A stretch of 64,000 nucleotides of DNA from UMGS1601 sp964617585 (GTDB lineage: Bacteria > Bacillota > Clostridia > Oscillospirales > Ruminococcaceae), in NCBI GenBank assembly GCA_964617585.1, contig CAZTXS010000005.1, positions 36,647 through 100,646 on the forward strand, read 5' to 3'. Made by a program: the position numbers and the translations under genes. How positions within the stretch are numbered: the stretch's first letter is position 1; each line of letters begins with the position of its first letter. Shown here one piece after another: positions 62,131 through 64,000 of this stretch. The notes under the pieces are model-generated. The model had not been told where the DNA came from. It saw nothing but the letters and a program-made list of their open reading frames with translations, and did not search any database.

Positions 62131-62142
62131 AAATAATTCTAA

Positions 62143-62283
62143 TTCAATAAAGGCTTGCACGTCATTCAACGCGGTAAGGGTCGGCATTGCCGACGGCCGT
62201 TCAGTAGGGAATTGTATACCGCAACTGAACGGGTAAATGTCCCCCCCGCCTCTATATGCGGGGAGACATCTTGCCTTAGTTAT
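62143..62283. repeat. Dispersed palindromic element, copy E (full length, diverged)
   Basis: 141 bp. Starts TTCAATAAAGGCTTGCACGT, ends CTTGCCTTAGTTAT. Third hairpin CCGTTCAGTAG/CAACTGAACGG is partly decayed. The loop of the fourth hairpin reads CTCTATATG, the reverse complement of CATATAGAG in copy C. It overlaps the end of the HD-GYP gene by 8 bp (62276-62283). Confidence 0.88.
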
Positions 62284-63325
62284 TATTAATATTTTGATGA
62301 ACCTCTTTTATCTTCGTAATACAAGCATTAAAAACGCTCAAAACCTTAGGATTAAAAGCTCCGCACTCACCTTGGTTAATCATTTTAACTGCTGTATCGC
62401 TGTCATAAGCGTCTTTATATACTCTTTTAGAAGTAAGCGCATCATACACGTCTGCTATGGCAACCACCTGGGACCATATGGAGATTTCATCACCTTTTAA
62501 TCCGTCAGGATAGCCTTTACCGTCCCATCTTTCATGGTGATGACGGCATATATCATAACTGTAATAATAAATATCATCATCCATGAAGTTCGACATTTTG
62601 CTTAATATTTCGCAGCCTTTAACTGTATGCTGCTTAATGATTTCAAATTCTTCAGCGGTCAGTCTGCCCGGTTTGTTTAAAATAATATCAGAAATAGCGA
62701 TTTTACCTACATCGTGCAGAACTGACGCAGTTTTTATTTTTTCTATTGCCGACTTTTTCAAATAATATTCAGGAAACATATCGCTTACCGATGTCATAAT
62801 AACCTCCGTAAGACCGCATATGCTTCTCACGTGCTCGCCTGTTTCCATATCTCTGAACTCAATCAGCGAAGCCAATGTTTCAACTATTGACTGATTCATA
62901 CCGTTAATACGTTCAGCCTGCTCTGAAACTATATTAGCCAAATCATTTCTATGCCTGTAAAGTTCAATAATATTATTTATTCTTGCCTTAATAAATTTAG
63001 TCCTGAAAGGCTTTGTTATTACATCAACAGCGCCCAACTCATAAGCGTCCATCAACTGCTTTTCGCTGTCTGAAGCGGTAATGACCAAAACAGGTATGTG
63101 ATATATTTTGCCGTTTCGATTAAGCTCTTTTAAAACTTCCAGACCTCCCATAACAGGCATAATTAAATCTAACAGCACTGCTGCAATAGATTTGTTTTGA
63201 TTAATAATATCTATTGCCTGTTTTCCGTCGGAAGCTTCAAGAATATCGTATTGGTCTTTAAAAAATTCAGCTAAAATGGCTCTATTAATTTCCATATCGT
63301 CGACAATTAAAATAGACTCTTTCAC
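62276..63325 (-). CDS. Response regulator with HD-GYP output domain
   Basis: 349 residues. REC domain: ILIVDDMEINRAIL, phospho-acceptor D53 in LLDLIMPVMGG and K105 in DVITKPFR. HD-GYP: LHDVGKIAISDIILNKPGRLT (H204-D205), HHHERWDGKGYPDGLKGDEI and VAIADVYDALTSKRVYK. Likely a cyclic-di-GMP phosphodiesterase or related signalling hydrolase. The last codons and stop (AAC TAA) lie in repeat copy E. The HPt gene is 14 bp upstream. Confidence 0.95.
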   Translation of the reverse strand: MKESILIVDDMEINRAILAEFFKDQYDILEASDGKQAIDIINQNKSIAAVLLDLIMPVMGGLEVLKELNRNGKIYHIPVLVITASDSEKQLMDAYELGAVDVITKPFRTKFIKARINNIIELYRHRNDLANIVSEQAERINGMNQSIVETLASLIEFRDMETGEHVRSICGLTEVIMTSVSDMFPEYYLKKSAIEKIKTASVLHDVGKIAISDIILNKPGRLTAEEFEIIKQHTVKGCEILSKMSNFMDDDIYYYSYDICRHHHERWDGKGYPDGLKGDEISIWSQVVAIADVYDALTSKRVYKDAYDSDTAVKMINQGECGAFNPKVLSVFNACITKIKEVHQNINNN

Positions 63326-63339
63326 AATACCCTCCTAAC

Positions 63340-63690
63340 TTAAAAGTTATCCTCGATACATTTTATAATTTTCTCCTCGCACGGAAGAGTTTCTTCAAGA
63401 ACCTCTTTTGCCTTAGCATATTCACCGGTTCTTAAAAGAGCAACTATCTCGGTATAAGCGTTAAAAAGAGGCGTTATAGACAAATTCCCGGTTACTCCCT
63501 TAAGATTATGAGCATTACGCTCAGCCGCTTCATAATCTCCTGATTCAAAGTAAACCGTCAACTGAGCATCCCTAGCCGCAGCAGGAAACTTACCAAGCAT
63601 TCTCTCATAAAGCTGTTGATTATTCATAAATCTTTCAAGAGCTTCTTCAATATTTACACCTAGTTCGGAAAGTTCTTTTATCAAACTCAT
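63340..63690 (-). CDS. Histidine phosphotransfer (HPt) protein
   Basis: 116 residues from ATG 63690 (GAAAGGAAAAATTGCG). Phospho-acceptor His in NAHNLKGVTGNLSI (about H61), all-helical. Probably relays phosphate to the neighbouring REC-HD-GYP protein from an unlinked hybrid kinase (inference). Confidence 0.9.
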   Translation of the reverse strand: MSLIKELSELGVNIEEALERFMNNQQLYERMLGKFPAAARDAQLTVYFESGDYEAAERNAHNLKGVTGNLSITPLFNAYTEIVALLRTGEYAKAKEVLEETLPCEEKIIKCIEDNF

Positions 63691-63798
63691 CGCAATTTTT
63701 CCTTTCAAGCAAAATTCTATCCGTTGCAGCTGTTTCTTAAAATACTGTTTAGTTTTTTACTATTCCGCAAGCACAAGCCACCCAGTTTACTTAAGTAA

Positions 63799-63827
63799 AT
63801 TATATAATAAACATTAATACTTAACAA
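63799..63827 (-). promoter_or_regulatory. Promoter of HPt-HD-GYP operon
   Basis: Minus strand TTGTTA (63827-63822), 17 bp, TATAAT (63804-63799). Confidence 0.6.
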
Positions 63828-63908
63828 GTGTTTTAAAAGATTATTTACATTTAACTTAATTGCATAATCACTAAACTAATTGAAATTTTACATAATTAGG
63901 ATATAAAA

Positions 63909-63944
63909 TAAAAAACAAGCCCGGCAAAAAGTTTGCCAAGCTTG
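63909..63944 (-). terminator. Terminator after tRNA-Asn
   Basis: Minus-strand 13-bp stem CAAGCTTGGCAAA-CTT-TTTGCCGGGCTTG followed by a T run. Confidence 0.85.
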
Positions 63945-63949
63945 AATAT

Positions 63950-64000
63950 TGGCTCCCCAAGCTGGACTTGAACCAGCGACATCGTGATTAACAGTCACGC
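63950..64000 (-). tRNA. tRNA-Asn (anticodon GTT), partial
   Basis: The 3' part is visible: anticodon arm GTGACTGTTAATCAC, T arm CTGGTTCAAGTCCAG and acceptor end ...GGGGAGCCA. The 5' part lies beyond the right edge. Confidence 0.92.

Noticed and set aside
62237..62500. Plus-strand frame starting in repeat copy E
   Set aside because: It runs antisense through the HD-GYP gene and has no SD.

Overview
The window looks like chromosome of an AT-rich, Gram-positive, endospore-lineage Firmicute, most probably a Ruminococcus-like member of the Clostridia. Evidence is mixed: sortase-anchored surface proteins, AddAB instead of RecBCD, TrmFO, PyrK/PyrDB, a dipicolinate synthase pair (spoVFA/spoVFB), strong GGAGG ribosome binding sites and TTGACA-17-TATAAT promoters. 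No species was identified and no search was run.

Layout. 1-6987, all on the minus strand: a surface-pilus operon read right to left as coiled-coil small protein, signal peptidase I, a very large LPxTG-type adhesin and a backbone pilin cut by the left edge. 7097-11760: a long type I-C CRISPR array (68 visible repeats, 100-N assembly gap), transcribed leftward. 11761-11929: its leader. 11930-19989: a complete I-C cas operon on the minus strand in the order cas3-cas5c-cas8c-cas7-cas4-cas1-cas2. 20111-20216: first copy of a dispersed palindromic intergenic element. 20332-48551: a dense minus-strand housekeeping block: leuS, rsfS, yqeK, nadD, yhbY, XTP pyrophosphatase, ArsC/Spx-like, ftsY, a frameshifted DUF3781-like gene, smc, radical SAM, rnc, plsX, trmFO, topA, dprA, rRNA methyltransferase, rplT-rpmI-infC, an AraC regulator and addA-addB. 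48781-55265: small membrane protein, transglutaminase, pyrD-pyrK, pyridoxamine kinase, a 58-residue plus-strand protein and an ABC-F ATPase. 55460-60539: plus-strand GDSL hydrolase, MecA-like adaptor and spoVFAB, interleaved with minus-strand rpe and a uridine-kinase-like gene. 60625-64000: nadA, tRNA-Lys, a REC-HD-GYP response regulator, an HPt protein and a partial tRNA-Asn.

How the parts work together. The I-C locus is complete: Cas1-Cas2-Cas4 acquire spacers at the leader (right) end, Cas5c processes the pre-crRNA, Cas5c-Cas7-Cas8c form Cascade and Cas3 degrades targets. The array records a run of GC-rich spacers near the leader and several duplicated spacers. The pilus operon couples secretion (signal peptidase) to wall-anchored subunits.

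The most unusual material is non-coding: (i) a roughly 140-bp element of four consecutive hairpins, present five times (one deleted internally, one truncated) in the same orientation, one copy lying in the likely nadA leader and others at gene 3' ends; (ii) a matching hairpin placed between Shine-Dalgarno and start codon of both topA and addB; (iii) an infC gene that appears to start at ATC behind an attenuator-type leader.
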